From the NCBI RefSeq assembly GCF_022808675.1, contig NZ_JAKZKV010000003.1:124001-188000 (forward strand): a stretch of DNA of 64,000 bases, written 5' to 3'. This stretch comes from Parabacteroides sp. FAFU027. GTDB lineage: Bacteria; Bacteroidota; Bacteroidia; Bacteroidales; UBA7332. The translations under genes and the position numbers were made by a program. The notes beneath the pieces were generated by a model. It ran no database searches. It was not told the DNA's origin and saw only the letters and a program-made list of their open reading frames with translations. Each line of letters starts with the position of its first letter. Position 1 is the first letter of the stretch. This document shows, in pieces, positions 24,754 through 32,736 of this stretch.

Positions 24754-25515
24754 TTAGCGTTTATTTTGAATGAATTTCTCTGCTTTATCCAGATCTTCCG
24801 GAGTATCAATGCCGATTGTTTCGAACTGGGTAACAGCCACATTTATCTTGTATCCATTTTCCAGCCAGCGAAGCTGCTCAAGCGACTCGGCTAACTCCAA
24901 TGGTGTCTGCTCCAGTTCGGTAATACTTTCAAGGATATCCGTGCGGTAAGCGTACAATCCGATATGTTTATAAAACGTCTGGTGATTAAGCCACTCCGCC
25001 TCAGGGTAATTCCGAACATATGGAATAACCGAACGACTGAAGTAAATTGCCTCCATCCTGTCATTCATAATCACTTTAGGAGAATTCGGATTTGATAAAG
25101 CCTCCCAACCATCTTCCAACGTAAATGGCTTTACCAGAGTCGCAATCTGCGTATTTTTATTATCAAAACAGGCCTTGAGGAGACTTATTTGCTGAGGTTG
25201 AATAAATGGCTCATCGCCCTGTATGTTTACCACGACATCATAATCTCCTTCGCATTTCAACATCGCCTCATGACAACGGTCTGTTCCGCTTTTGTGTCTT
25301 TCGGAGGTCATAATCACATTTCCCCCAAATGAATGCACAGCCTCAATAATCCGCCTGTCATCCGTAGCCACACAAACTTCATCCAGAGTATCCATCACCT
25401 GCTCGTACACCCGTTGAATCATCATTTTACCACCAATCTTCACCAACGGTTTTCCCGGAAACCGAGTTGAAGCATATCGGGCCGGGATTACCCCTATAAA
25501 TCTTTTTCCTGACAT
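24754..25515 (-). CDS. kdsB: 3-deoxy-manno-octulosonate cytidylyltransferase (CMP-Kdo synthetase)
   Basis: Activates Kdo with CTP for lipopolysaccharide core assembly. The 253-residue protein shows the full family pattern: IGVIPARYASTRFPGKPLV (7-25), EVCVATDDRRI, TSERHKSGTDRCHEA, VVNIQGDEPFI (about 95-105), the HIGLYAYR motif and ESLEQLRWLENGY near the end. It is cytosolic. It lies 13 nt behind the NfeD-type protease gene and 10 nt ahead of the M16-like gene, forming a three-gene minus-strand unit. Confidence 0.97.
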   Translation of the reverse strand: MSGKRFIGVIPARYASTRFPGKPLVKIGGKMMIQRVYEQVMDTLDEVCVATDDRRIIEAVHSFGGNVIMTSERHKSGTDRCHEAMLKCEGDYDVVVNIQGDEPFIQPQQISLLKACFDNKNTQIATLVKPFTLEDGWEALSNPNSPKVIMNDRMEAIYFSRSVIPYVRNYPEAEWLNHQTFYKHIGLYAYRTDILESITELEQTPLELAESLEQLRWLENGYKINVAVTQFETIGIDTPEDLDKAEKFIQNKR

Positions 25516-25528
25516 ATTCTATTTGTTG

Positions 25529-26914
25529 TTATTTCTTCTTCACGTAAAGCTGTGCATTTTCAAACTTTACTACTCGGACATTTTCGCCTTTATCTAAATA
25601 CGAGGTCAATGCAACCGCATCATATTGCACTCCATCAATCCTGATTTTACCGGAAGGACGTAATATTGTCTCCGCAACCCCCTCTTTTCCTATCAGTTGA
25701 CTATATTCTCCCGGTACGGAAATATACCCATCTTGCAACTCCTGTGTTTTTTGCAGAGCAAATTTACTGAAAACCCCTCTTGTACCAATCCGGCTGCTCA
25801 TATAAATTATCAGGGCAATGCCTAAGGTCAGTCCGGAAATGATAACAAGTATCGCCCGGGAGCTTTCATCCGAAGGTGCTGAATCAAAAGTAAAATCGAC
25901 ATTATTGACTAGTCCGAAAAACAGGCCCAGAAATACAAGAATTATCCCGGTCACTCCCGCAATGCCAAATCCGGGAATAATAAATATTTCGGCTAATAAC
26001 AATAAACAGCCTACCACAAACAGAATAATTTCCCAGTATTCAGCCACCCCATCAATATACAACGGCGCAAAGTAAAGAACCGCTGCGGTTAGTGATATGA
26101 TTGTCGGAAAACCGATTCCGGGAGCCTGCATTTCAAAATAGATCCCACCTATTATCAGCATAATCAATACCGCCTGCAAAGCCGGATTCATCAGAAAGCC
26201 CTTCACGTCATCCCAAACCGTCGGACGAAAAACCACCAAATCATAATCATCGTATCCCAACCGGTCAATCACAATCTCGTCAATATTACTTACTATAGCA
26301 TCACAAAAGCCAAGTTTCATGGCCTCCTGCGCAGTTAAGGTCAACACCTTCCCTGAATCAACCACTCCGGGCACAACAATGGACTCATCTACCATCGCCT
26401 CTGCGATACGAGGATTCCGGTGCCATTTTACCACCTTACCGCCATTCATCTTAATTGTATCTTTCCCGTGCGCTTCGGCTGTAGAGCGTATAATTGCCCT
26501 CATATAGGACTGATATTTATCCGGCATTGGTTGCCCCGTCTCATTAACCACAGTGGCCGCCCCGACATTTGCTCCCGGCCGCATATAAATGCTATCGCAG
26601 GCAATCGCAATCAGAGCACCGGCTGAAGCCGCATTATTGTTGATAAACACATAAGTCGGGATAGGAGCATTGAGTATTAAGGTGCGAATTGAATCTGCAT
26701 GAATTACGGTACCGCCATAGGTATTCATCTCAATAATGATGGCATCCGCCTTTCGCTGTCGGGCCTCTTTAAATCCCTCTTTCACATATATCCAGGTTTT
26801 GCTACCAACCTCGTCTTTGAAGTTTATCTTGTAAATAAGAGGTCTCTTTGCTTCGATAAGTTGCGAGGAGAATACAAACAGCAATAGAGAAAGACAAACT
26901 ATCACTTTTTTCAT
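25529..26914 (-). CDS. NfeD-family membrane-bound serine protease (long form, ClpP-class)
   Basis: A 461-residue protein with a signal peptide (1-22), an extracytoplasmic ClpP-like protease domain and a membrane part. The nucleophile is Ser97 in NNNAASAGALIAI and the general-base candidate is Lys133 in DKYQSYMRA, the Ser/Lys dyad layout of the archaeal 1510-N protease. Four to five membrane helices follow (about 245-395), then a C-terminal OB-fold NfeD domain (LIGKEGVAETILRPSGKIRI). Long NfeD proteins usually pair with a stomatin; none is visible here. Confidence 0.9.
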   Translation of the reverse strand: MKKVIVCLSLLLFVFSSQLIEAKRPLIYKINFKDEVGSKTWIYVKEGFKEARQRKADAIIIEMNTYGGTVIHADSIRTLILNAPIPTYVFINNNAASAGALIAIACDSIYMRPGANVGAATVVNETGQPMPDKYQSYMRAIIRSTAEAHGKDTIKMNGGKVVKWHRNPRIAEAMVDESIVVPGVVDSGKVLTLTAQEAMKLGFCDAIVSNIDEIVIDRLGYDDYDLVVFRPTVWDDVKGFLMNPALQAVLIMLIIGGIYFEMQAPGIGFPTIISLTAAVLYFAPLYIDGVAEYWEIILFVVGCLLLLAEIFIIPGFGIAGVTGIILVFLGLFFGLVNNVDFTFDSAPSDESSRAILVIISGLTLGIALIIYMSSRIGTRGVFSKFALQKTQELQDGYISVPGEYSQLIGKEGVAETILRPSGKIRIDGVQYDAVALTSYLDKGENVRVVKFENAQLYVKKK

Positions 26915-27346
26915 GGAGTTGTTATTTGGTAAATGAAATACTCTGGTTTCGGCAGAAAGCTATGCAAACATAATAAATTATACGGAGTATTTGTTCAAAA
27001 GGAAACACCCATCCTAACGTTCCTGATTTCACCACAAGCCTGGCCTCTCTATTTTAAACCATTCCAGACTACAAAAACACCCAAACAGGCATGTTTTCAA
27101 ACATAAACCAACAACATTATCACAGTTATTAACAACACAAAAACCTCCCATTTAAGTTAATACACACAAGATCCAAACTCCATCTAAGTTAAACCGAGTC
27201 AAATATGGAGTTATTCCGGCATTTTTAAAGCCACACATGTCATACTATGTTATTTTTTACACAATTCACAAATCCAGCACAAGGACACCATATAGTCCAT
27301 TTTACAGATTTTTAACCATGGCGCAGTTTATATCCCTTCTAAATTA
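26915..27346. other. A/T-rich intergenic stretch, no gene seen
   Basis: Between the divergent NfeD and sigma-factor genes. An open frame from 27237 only extends the sigma gene upstream across its promoter and encodes nothing recognisable. No stable hairpins stand out. Confidence 0.5.
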
Positions 27347-27378
27347 TTTGGTTCCTTGCGAACAAAATATTATTTTTG
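27347..27378 (+). promoter_or_regulatory. Promoter of the sigma-70 family gene
   Basis: -33 box TTTG (27347-27350), 20-bp spacer, -7 box TATTTTTG (27371-27378). It leaves a leader of about 60 nt and fixes the gene start at 27447. Confidence 0.85.
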
Positions 27379-27446
27379 TATCTGAGATATTTTCACAATA
27401 TCTCAGCAGTAGTAAACCAGAAGTGAAACCTTTAAAAAGAACCGCT

Positions 27447-27950
27447 ATGACAATGATGAATTTCACTGAAAGACTGATGGGCCTCCAGGATAACTTGAAA
27501 AATTTCGCCTATCAATTGACTGCCAACAGAGAGGATGCTGAAGATTTGTTGCAGGACACAACCCTGAAAGCGCTCGACAACCAGGAGAAGTATCTCGAAA
27601 ATGTAAACTTCAAAGGTTGGGTATTTACTATTATGAAGAATATCTTCATTAACAACTACCGCAAAGTGGTACGAAACCAAACCATCATTGACCAGACTGA
27701 GGACCTTTACCACCTCAACCTGCCTCAGGAATCCGGTTTTGACACTCCCGACGGAAGCTACTCTGTAAAAGAGATTATGAAGGCAATCAATAGTTTTTCT
27801 GATGAATACAAAATCCCGTTCTCTATGCATGTTGCCGGGTACAAATATCAGGAAATAGCGGATAAAATGCACCTTCCTATCGGAACTGTAAAAAGTCGCA
27901 TTTTCTTTGCCAGACAACGTTTACAAGAAAACCTGAAAGACTATGAGTAA
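27447..27950 (+). CDS. RNA polymerase sigma-70 family (ECF-type) factor
   Basis: A 167-residue sigma factor with region 2 (LMGLQDNLKNFAYQLT, AEDLLQDTTLKALDN, NFKGWVFTIMKNIFINNYR, about 10-72) and region 4 (SFSDEYKIPFSMHVAG, YQEIADKMHLPIGTVKSRIF, about 110-160). Region 4 has the standard helix-turn-helix. There is no anti-sigma gene next door, so it may be a stand-alone general sigma of the kind common in Bacteroidetes. The start MTMMNFTERL lies behind a strong promoter; the longer frame crosses that promoter. Confidence 0.9.
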   Translation: MTMMNFTERLMGLQDNLKNFAYQLTANREDAEDLLQDTTLKALDNQEKYLENVNFKGWVFTIMKNIFINNYRKVVRNQTIIDQTEDLYHLNLPQESGFDTPDGSYSVKEIMKAINSFSDEYKIPFSMHVAGYKYQEIADKMHLPIGTVKSRIFFARQRLQENLKDYE

Positions 27951-27973
27951 ATAAGATTTACACGATTATCTAT

Positions 27974-28009
27974 AAAAAGAGTGATTCTCAACCGAATCAC
28001 TCTTTTTTT
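27974..28009 (+). terminator. Sigma-gene terminator
   Basis: Stem AAAAAGAGTGATTC / GAATCACTCTTTTT with a 6-nt loop and T-run. Confidence 0.85.
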
Positions 28010-28033
28010 ATTTATCCGTACCCGAAGAAAATT

Positions 28034-28041
28034 TAATTTTG
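28034..28041 (+). promoter_or_regulatory. -7 promoter box of the esterase gene
   Basis: TAATTTTG, 29 nt before the chosen start at 28071; it lies within the longer open frame from 27981. Confidence 0.55.
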
Positions 28042-28070
28042 CAGGAACACTAACTACAAAACCATTTACG

Positions 28071-28934
28071 ATGAAAAAAACATTCGGATTATTACTTTCA
28101 TTACTTTTCTCGTCCATGACATTTGCCCAATCCCCCATCGACATTCCGGTTTGGAAAAACGGAGCTCCTGATCATAATGGCATTGAAGCTCCGGAGAGCT
28201 TTACGAATGAGGGGCATGCCCTCAACTGCAAAGAGGCTAGAATGTATGTTTATCTGCCACAAAAAAGTGATTCAGCAACAGCGGCTGTACTAATCTGTCC
28301 GGGGGGAGGCTATGCGCGTCAGGCGATGATGCACGAAGGACATGATGTTGCGAAGTGGCTCAACAGCAAAGGCATTGCCGGAATTGTGCTCAAATACCGA
28401 CTTCCCAACGGATATACCGATATTCCGCTTGAAGATGCACAGGAAGCCATGAAGGTTATTCGCGCCAATGCTAAGGCATGGAATATCAAACCGGATAAAG
28501 TGGGAGTTTGCGGTTTCTCTGCAGGAGGACACCTTGCATCAACACTGGGAACCCACTTTGACAACGCCAGCCGGCCCGATTTTATGATATTGTATTACCC
28601 TGTCATTTCCATGAAACCGGGCATCACCCACAGTGGCTCCCGTTCAAACCTTTTAGGGAAGAACCCTGAACCTAAAATTGAAAATCGTTTTTCCAACGAG
28701 GAACAGATTACCCCGCAAACCCCACCTACCCTCTTAATCCTGAGCGATGACGACAAAACTGTCCCTCCGGTTAATAGCACCTTATTTTACAACGCCCTAA
28801 AAAGCAATAAAATACCGGCCACTATGTACATATTTCCAAACGGAGGACATGGCTTCGGTTTCAGAGAGACATTTGCTTATCATGACGTTATGACTCAGCT
28901 TTTGTGGGATTGGCTTCAAAAACAAGTAAAATAA
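28071..28934 (+). CDS. Secreted alpha/beta hydrolase (BD-FAE/acetyl-xylan-esterase-like)
   Basis: A 287-residue protein with a signal peptide (MKKTFGLLLSLLFSSMTFAQ). The oxyanion motif is CPGGGYARQA (about 78-87), the nucleophile elbow is GFSAGGHLAS (about 145-154), the acid lies in SDDDKTVPP and the His in NGGHGFGF near the C-terminus. The family cleaves acetyl or feruloyl esters from plant polysaccharides or short esters. It could assist the glycan locus at 41-60 kb but stands alone. The upstream in-frame ATG at 27981 lies in the preceding terminator. Confidence 0.88.
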   Translation: MKKTFGLLLSLLFSSMTFAQSPIDIPVWKNGAPDHNGIEAPESFTNEGHALNCKEARMYVYLPQKSDSATAAVLICPGGGYARQAMMHEGHDVAKWLNSKGIAGIVLKYRLPNGYTDIPLEDAQEAMKVIRANAKAWNIKPDKVGVCGFSAGGHLASTLGTHFDNASRPDFMILYYPVISMKPGITHSGSRSNLLGKNPEPKIENRFSNEEQITPQTPPTLLILSDDDKTVPPVNSTLFYNALKSNKIPATMYIFPNGGHGFGFRETFAYHDVMTQLLWDWLQKQVK

Positions 28935-28980
28935 TCGTTGTAAATACGACAAAACGATAATGAAAAAAAGCAGAGAAAAA

Positions 28981-29011
28981 TTTTGCTTCTAAGCTAAATC
29001 TGCTATTTTTG
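28981..29011 (+). promoter_or_regulatory. Ferredoxin promoter
   Basis: -33 box TTTTG (28981-28985), 18-bp spacer, -7 box TATTTTTG (29004-29011), 38 nt before the ferredoxin ATG. Confidence 0.75.
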
Positions 29012-29048
29012 CAATGAAATTCATTCACTAATTTAAATCTAAAAAAAA

Positions 29049-29216
29049 ATGGCTTACGTAATTACTGAAGATTGTATCGCTTGCGGCACATGTATCGATG
29101 AGTGTCCGGTAGAAGCAATTTCTGAAGGCGATATCTACAAAATTGATCCGGAAATTTGTACTGATTGCGGTACTTGTGCAGACGCTTGTCCTACTGAAGC
29201 AATTAAACCTGCATAA
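29049..29216 (+). CDS. 2[4Fe-4S] ferredoxin
   Basis: A 55-residue clostridial-type ferredoxin, beginning MAYVITEDCIACGTC. Two cluster motifs are complete: Cys9-x2-Cys12-x2-Cys15-x3-Cys19-Pro and Cys37-x2-Cys40-x2-Cys43-x3-Cys47-Pro. Such proteins carry electrons at low potential between, for example, pyruvate:ferredoxin oxidoreductase and hydrogenase or Rnf, which suggests an anaerobic metabolism. It is a single gene with its own promoter and terminator. Confidence 0.96.
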   Translation: MAYVITEDCIACGTCIDECPVEAISEGDIYKIDPEICTDCGTCADACPTEAIKPA

Positions 29217-29244
29217 TTAAGAAATCAACGCTCTCTTAAATGAG

Positions 29245-29284
29245 AAAAAAAGAGCTTCTGAATATTCAGAGGCTCTTTTTTTTT
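29245..29284 (+). terminator. Ferredoxin terminator
   Basis: Stem AAAAAAGAGC...CTGAATATTCAG...GCTCTTTTTT with a long T-run. Confidence 0.8.
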
Positions 29285-29358
29285 CTGTTAACTTGTCATA
29301 GGTCATTTCTTAGATATTAAAAATCAAAGACAAAGCCCTGCACGCTGAAAAAGAATTT

Positions 29359-29366
29359 TATCTTTG
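29359..29366 (+). promoter_or_regulatory. -7 promoter box of the pyrophosphatase gene
   Basis: TATCTTTG, 61 nt before the start at 29428; no clear -33 box. Confidence 0.5.
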
Positions 29367-29427
29367 TAAAATTCAAGCAGAGAAAATCTGCTTCATCAAA
29401 ACATTCACTCATCAACAGAAACTAATT

Positions 29428-30093
29428 ATGGTAGATACTTTTTCTGACCCAATAGGCCGTTTAATGGGCCTCCGCTACAAGTCTCATCCCTGGCACGGTA
29501 TATATCTGGGCAAAGAAGCGCCCGAAATGGTTACTGCGTTTATCGAAGTAGTGCCAACCGATACCGTAAAATATGAAATTGACAAAGATAGCGGTTACCT
29601 GCTGCTTGACCGTCCACAGAAATACTCCAACGTGGTTCCTGCGCTATATGGATTTCTTCCTCAGACATTCTGCGGAGAACTGGTGGGGCAATTCTGTTCG
29701 GAAAAAACCGAACGAACTGGAATTAAAGGAGATGGCGACCCTATAGATATTTGCGTTTTGACAGAAAAAGACATTACCCATGGAGATATCCTGGTTCATG
29801 CCCGACCCATCGGGGGATTCCGTATGATTGATGGTAGTGAAGCTGATGACAAAATCATTGCTGTACTAAACAATGATGTCGTTTATGAAGGCTATAAGGA
29901 TATTTCTGATGTACCGGCTTTTGTGGTAGAACGGCTCAAACACTATTTTCTTACCTACAAGGATATGCCGGGAAAAGAGGCAAACACTGAAATCACCCAC
30001 ACTTACGGAAGAGAAGAGGCTTATGAAGTTATTAGGTGCTCGATAAATGACTACCGTAAACGATTTGAGAATCTGGGAAAACTATTATACTAA
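29428..30093 (+). CDS. ppa: Inorganic pyrophosphatase (family I)
   Basis: Hydrolyses pyrophosphate to phosphate in the cytosol and pulls biosynthetic reactions forward. The 221-residue protein carries the family I pattern: FIEVVPTDTVKYEID (37-51), YGFLPQTFCGE (74-84) and the acidic metal site GDGDPIDICVL (101-111), followed by RPIGGFRMIDGSEADDKII. It is a little longer than the E. coli enzyme. It is a single gene, convergent with the OMP gene. Confidence 0.95.
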   Translation: MVDTFSDPIGRLMGLRYKSHPWHGIYLGKEAPEMVTAFIEVVPTDTVKYEIDKDSGYLLLDRPQKYSNVVPALYGFLPQTFCGELVGQFCSEKTERTGIKGDGDPIDICVLTEKDITHGDILVHARPIGGFRMIDGSEADDKIIAVLNNDVVYEGYKDISDVPAFVVERLKHYFLTYKDMPGKEANTEITHTYGREEAYEVIRCSINDYRKRFENLGKLLY

Positions 30094-30094
30094 G

Positions 30095-30134
30095 CACGAA
30101 AGGCTGTCGGATAAGGACAGCCTTTCGTGTTTTA
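30095..30134. terminator. Bidirectional terminator
   Basis: A 14-bp stem CACGAAAGGCTGTC / GACAGCCTTTCGTG between ppa and the minus-strand OMP gene. Confidence 0.85.
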
Positions 30135-30137
30135 TTA

Positions 30138-31070
30138 TCAGAAGTTCAGCACCAATCCTACAGACACCGGTTTCACATCCGGTCCATTGTCCTTTTGGAA
30201 TACTCCGGTCAGACTTTGTTTGGCAAATATGCTGATATTATCAATACCTGCCATCAGCATCAGGTCGAAAGAGAGCGGAGTGGTATTCAGGCCACGGTCA
30301 GTTACTTTTTTCACCACATCCCCGACGCTGTTTTTATATTTGACCTTAAAGGTGGAATACGTCTTGATTCCGGCCTCAACGCCTCCCGAAATAAAACTTT
30401 TACGCAAAAATCCGGGTTGCCACTCCAGCAATAACGGCATGGTAATACGGGTTACCTTCAAGCGGCTGTATTCATAACCTGACGCCAAATCGAAAGGCAC
30501 CATTTGTGTCTTTCCATTAATCTCTTGAAGCATCATATTTTGATCCATCCGGTAGGTACGCCAGTTGATCCCCATACCGGTTACAAGTGCCAGCCGGTTG
30601 TTGTAAAGGGAATAGCTGTGCTCAATCAGATTGATAAACCATTCGGTTGTCTCTTCCGCTTTCAGTGCAAATCTATCGGCAGAAACCGTATGAAAGGGAT
30701 TACCGTCATCTGTCACATTCATATAACCAATACCAATTCCCGCGTAGTGAGGCTCCATGTGACATTTCGAATTTTGCTTTTTGTTTTTAGGCTTGCCAAG
30801 ACCGGGGAGTTGAATGCCAATCTCTTCTATTACCGACCAGGTTTCGTAGCTTTTACCATCGCTGTAAATGCCTTCAAAGATTTGTTTACAGGCAACGGTA
30901 TCTTTTCCGTTTCTGGTTTCATAGACTTTTACCTTCACCTGGTCGGGCTGGTCTTCCACTTTAATCACTTTATTTTTATAGCGGAATGTTGTATCCGAAG
31001 CTGCCGTTTCTGCTAAAAGAATGGCTGGCAGGGCTAAAAAAGCCCATAGGGTTATAAATTGATTTCTCAT
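30138..31070 (-). CDS. Putative outer-membrane beta-barrel protein
   Basis: A 310-residue protein with a signal peptide (about 1-20, LWAFLALPAILLAE). After a polar N-terminal region (to about 105) come alternating amphipathic strands (HYAGIGIGYMNV, LALVTGMGINWRTYRM, SFISGGVEAGIKTYSTF, FDLMLMAGIDNISIFAKQSL) and a terminal aromatic residue, LVLNF, as required for barrel insertion. No specific function is recognised. It is the last gene of the unit sigma, anti-sigma, DUF6108-like, OMP and is likely a target of that envelope sigma system. Confidence 0.65.
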   Translation of the reverse strand: MRNQFITLWAFLALPAILLAETAASDTTFRYKNKVIKVEDQPDQVKVKVYETRNGKDTVACKQIFEGIYSDGKSYETWSVIEEIGIQLPGLGKPKNKKQNSKCHMEPHYAGIGIGYMNVTDDGNPFHTVSADRFALKAEETTEWFINLIEHSYSLYNNRLALVTGMGINWRTYRMDQNMMLQEINGKTQMVPFDLASGYEYSRLKVTRITMPLLLEWQPGFLRKSFISGGVEAGIKTYSTFKVKYKNSVGDVVKKVTDRGLNTTPLSFDLMLMAGIDNISIFAKQSLTGVFQKDNGPDVKPVSVGLVLNF

Positions 31071-31094
31071 AATGTTGAATATTTTCGTTTGTTA

Positions 31095-31541
31095 CTATTT
31101 TTTCTTCAGGAGCATATTTACAATATTATCGGTTTCTTCTTCCGTTTCGATGTAAATAAGCGTTACGACATTAGGAGGGTCACTCCGGAAGAGGATAAAC
31201 CGGTTGTCTTTCCCACGCTTATTCAGCTGATAATAGGCCGATACAAGCTCACCTCCTTTCATGACCTGCTTGATTTTCTTTGCCCCTTCCTTGTCTTTGG
31301 ACAGACAGTTTCGGACAAACTCTACCGACGAAGGGTCTTCCTTTATACTGATGCTTTTATACAACGTCATATTGTAAGAAGCAAGCATTTCGCGACTCAT
31401 TTCGACCATGACCACATGCTTTCGGGAACCATATTTCTCGAAAACCTTACTAATCTGTAAATCCGACTGGGCATTTACCAACTCCGGTAAAAGCCAGAAT
31501 ACGGATAGTAAAATCAGGATTCCGTAATTTTTATTCTTCAT
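31095..31541 (-). CDS. Small secreted protein, DUF6108/DUF4252-like
   Basis: A 148-residue protein with a signal peptide (1-25, ending LVNAQ). The mature part, FEKYGSRKHVVMVEMSREML ... GELVSAYYQLNK ... RFILFRSDPPNVVTLIYIE, resembles small Bacteroides periplasmic proteins that I associate with DUF6108, and more distantly DUF4252. The family assignment is from memory. It sits 24 nt ahead of the OMP gene and 78 nt behind the anti-sigma gene, in the same strand order as in sigma-factor operons. Confidence 0.6.
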   Translation of the reverse strand: MKNKNYGILILLSVFWLLPELVNAQSDLQISKVFEKYGSRKHVVMVEMSREMLASYNMTLYKSISIKEDPSSVEFVRNCLSKDKEGAKKIKQVMKGGELVSAYYQLNKRGKDNRFILFRSDPPNVVTLIYIETEEETDNIVNMLLKKK

Positions 31542-31619
31542 ATTGTATTATTATTTGGCTCTATCTAAATGAATTCAAAATCATTCCGTACCCACCCGCA
31601 ACGTTATAGAACCTATTAT

Positions 31620-32072
31620 TTATTCAAACAGACTAAGTTGTTCTTTCATTAGCCTTTCAGCCTCTTCATCCGGATGACTCTTTGGCTCCATGGTTACATC
31701 ATCCAACGCTTTCAGGGCATGTTCACGTACTTTTTGCGGATTGGTGTAGGTAGTACCGTCAATGATTACATAACTACCAATCAGCGGATGGGCAGGTTCC
31801 TCCCTACGGTTTATTATCCAGACTGAACCGATAATAGCTGCCGCAATTGCCGTCCAGCGGACTACCTGGGGTATTATTCTTGCCCTGCGAGGTGCTTTTC
31901 CCACTTTTTCACTGGCAAAATGGTCAAACATCGCTTTCTCCGCCCGGTATTTTTTAGGTAAATGCTTTTGCCGGAAAAAGCGATGAAGCGCTTTCTCTTC
32001 AGCCACTGAAGTCTCACCTTCAAAATACTTTTCAATTAATTCATCTATGTCTTCAAATCGTTTCATCATCAC
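31620..32072 (-). CDS. Putative membrane anti-sigma factor
   Basis: A 150-residue single-pass protein. The cytosolic N-terminus (FEDIDELIEKYFEGETSVAE, EEKALHRFF) resembles the zinc-less anti-sigma domains of Bacteroidetes. One membrane helix (about 68-87, VVRWTAIAAAIIGSVWII) and a short periplasmic tail follow. It starts 4 nt after the ECF sigma gene, the normal position for the cognate anti-sigma. Any of the first three Mets could be the start. Confidence 0.75.
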   Translation of the reverse strand: MMMKRFEDIDELIEKYFEGETSVAEEKALHRFFRQKHLPKKYRAEKAMFDHFASEKVGKAPRRARIIPQVVRWTAIAAAIIGSVWIINRREEPAHPLIGSYVIIDGTTYTNPQKVREHALKALDDVTMEPKSHPDEEAERLMKEQLSLFE

Positions 32073-32076
32073 TCAA

Positions 32077-32574
32077 TTAAATGGCAGTTAACTTCAGATA
32101 AACTTCCCTTACCCGTTTCCGGGCGCGGGAGAGATTCATGCGAACGGCTTCGATATTCGTTCCGGTTATGGAGGCAATCTCTTCATTTTCCATTTCCTCC
32201 ACATCTTTCATCTGCATTATCATCCGTTGTAAAGGTGGCAACTGGTCTATGATCGAGCCAATCAGCTTTTCCGTATCACTTTTTTCCAGCATCAGGTGCG
32301 GGTTGTCGTGAGCGGTTTGCTCAACATTATCGGCCATCGGCTCTTTCCGGTACCTGATGCGTAGCTTATCAATGCAGATATTCTTAGTCACCGTCGTGGC
32401 AAAAGCGGAAATGCTGTCATACCGGTCAAGCACATCACGCGTATGCCAAAGCCTGAGGTATGCTTCTTGTACAGCATCCTCCGCATCCTGCTCATCTTCC
32501 AGCATTTTGCATGCTATCCGGAACAGTTTCTCGCGCAATGGCAGTACCTCTGCCTTAAATCTTTCGGGACTCAT
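32077..32574 (-). CDS. ECF-type RNA polymerase sigma factor
   Basis: A 165-residue sigma factor. Region 2 is seen in LREKLFRIACKML, DAEDAVQEAYLRLW and ISAFATTVTKNICIDKLR (about 15-72). Region 4 is IIDQLPPLQRMIMQMKDVEE, then NEEIASITGTNIEAVRMNLS (about 105-155). It heads the operon with the anti-sigma, a small periplasmic protein and an OMP, so it likely responds to an envelope signal and drives these genes. Confidence 0.9.
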   Translation of the reverse strand: MSPERFKAEVLPLREKLFRIACKMLEDEQDAEDAVQEAYLRLWHTRDVLDRYDSISAFATTVTKNICIDKLRIRYRKEPMADNVEQTAHDNPHLMLEKSDTEKLIGSIIDQLPPLQRMIMQMKDVEEMENEEIASITGTNIEAVRMNLSRARKRVREVYLKLTAI

Positions 32575-32641
32575 TTGTTTATAGGACGAATTAACGCCAC
32601 AAGTATAACATCGAAACGGGGAATTTTTTCAGAAAAATAGA

Positions 32642-32678
32642 AAAGCCTGCCCGGAACATTTGTCCGAACAGGCTAAAT
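32642..32678 (-). terminator. Terminator of the GH35 gene
   Basis: Imperfect stem AGCCTGCCCGGA / TCCGAACAGGCT downstream of the GH35 stop. Confidence 0.55.
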
Positions 32679-32736
32679 TTAATGATTTCAACCGATTATT
32701 CCTCTACAAGAATGGAAAATCGAATGGCTTTTCAAA

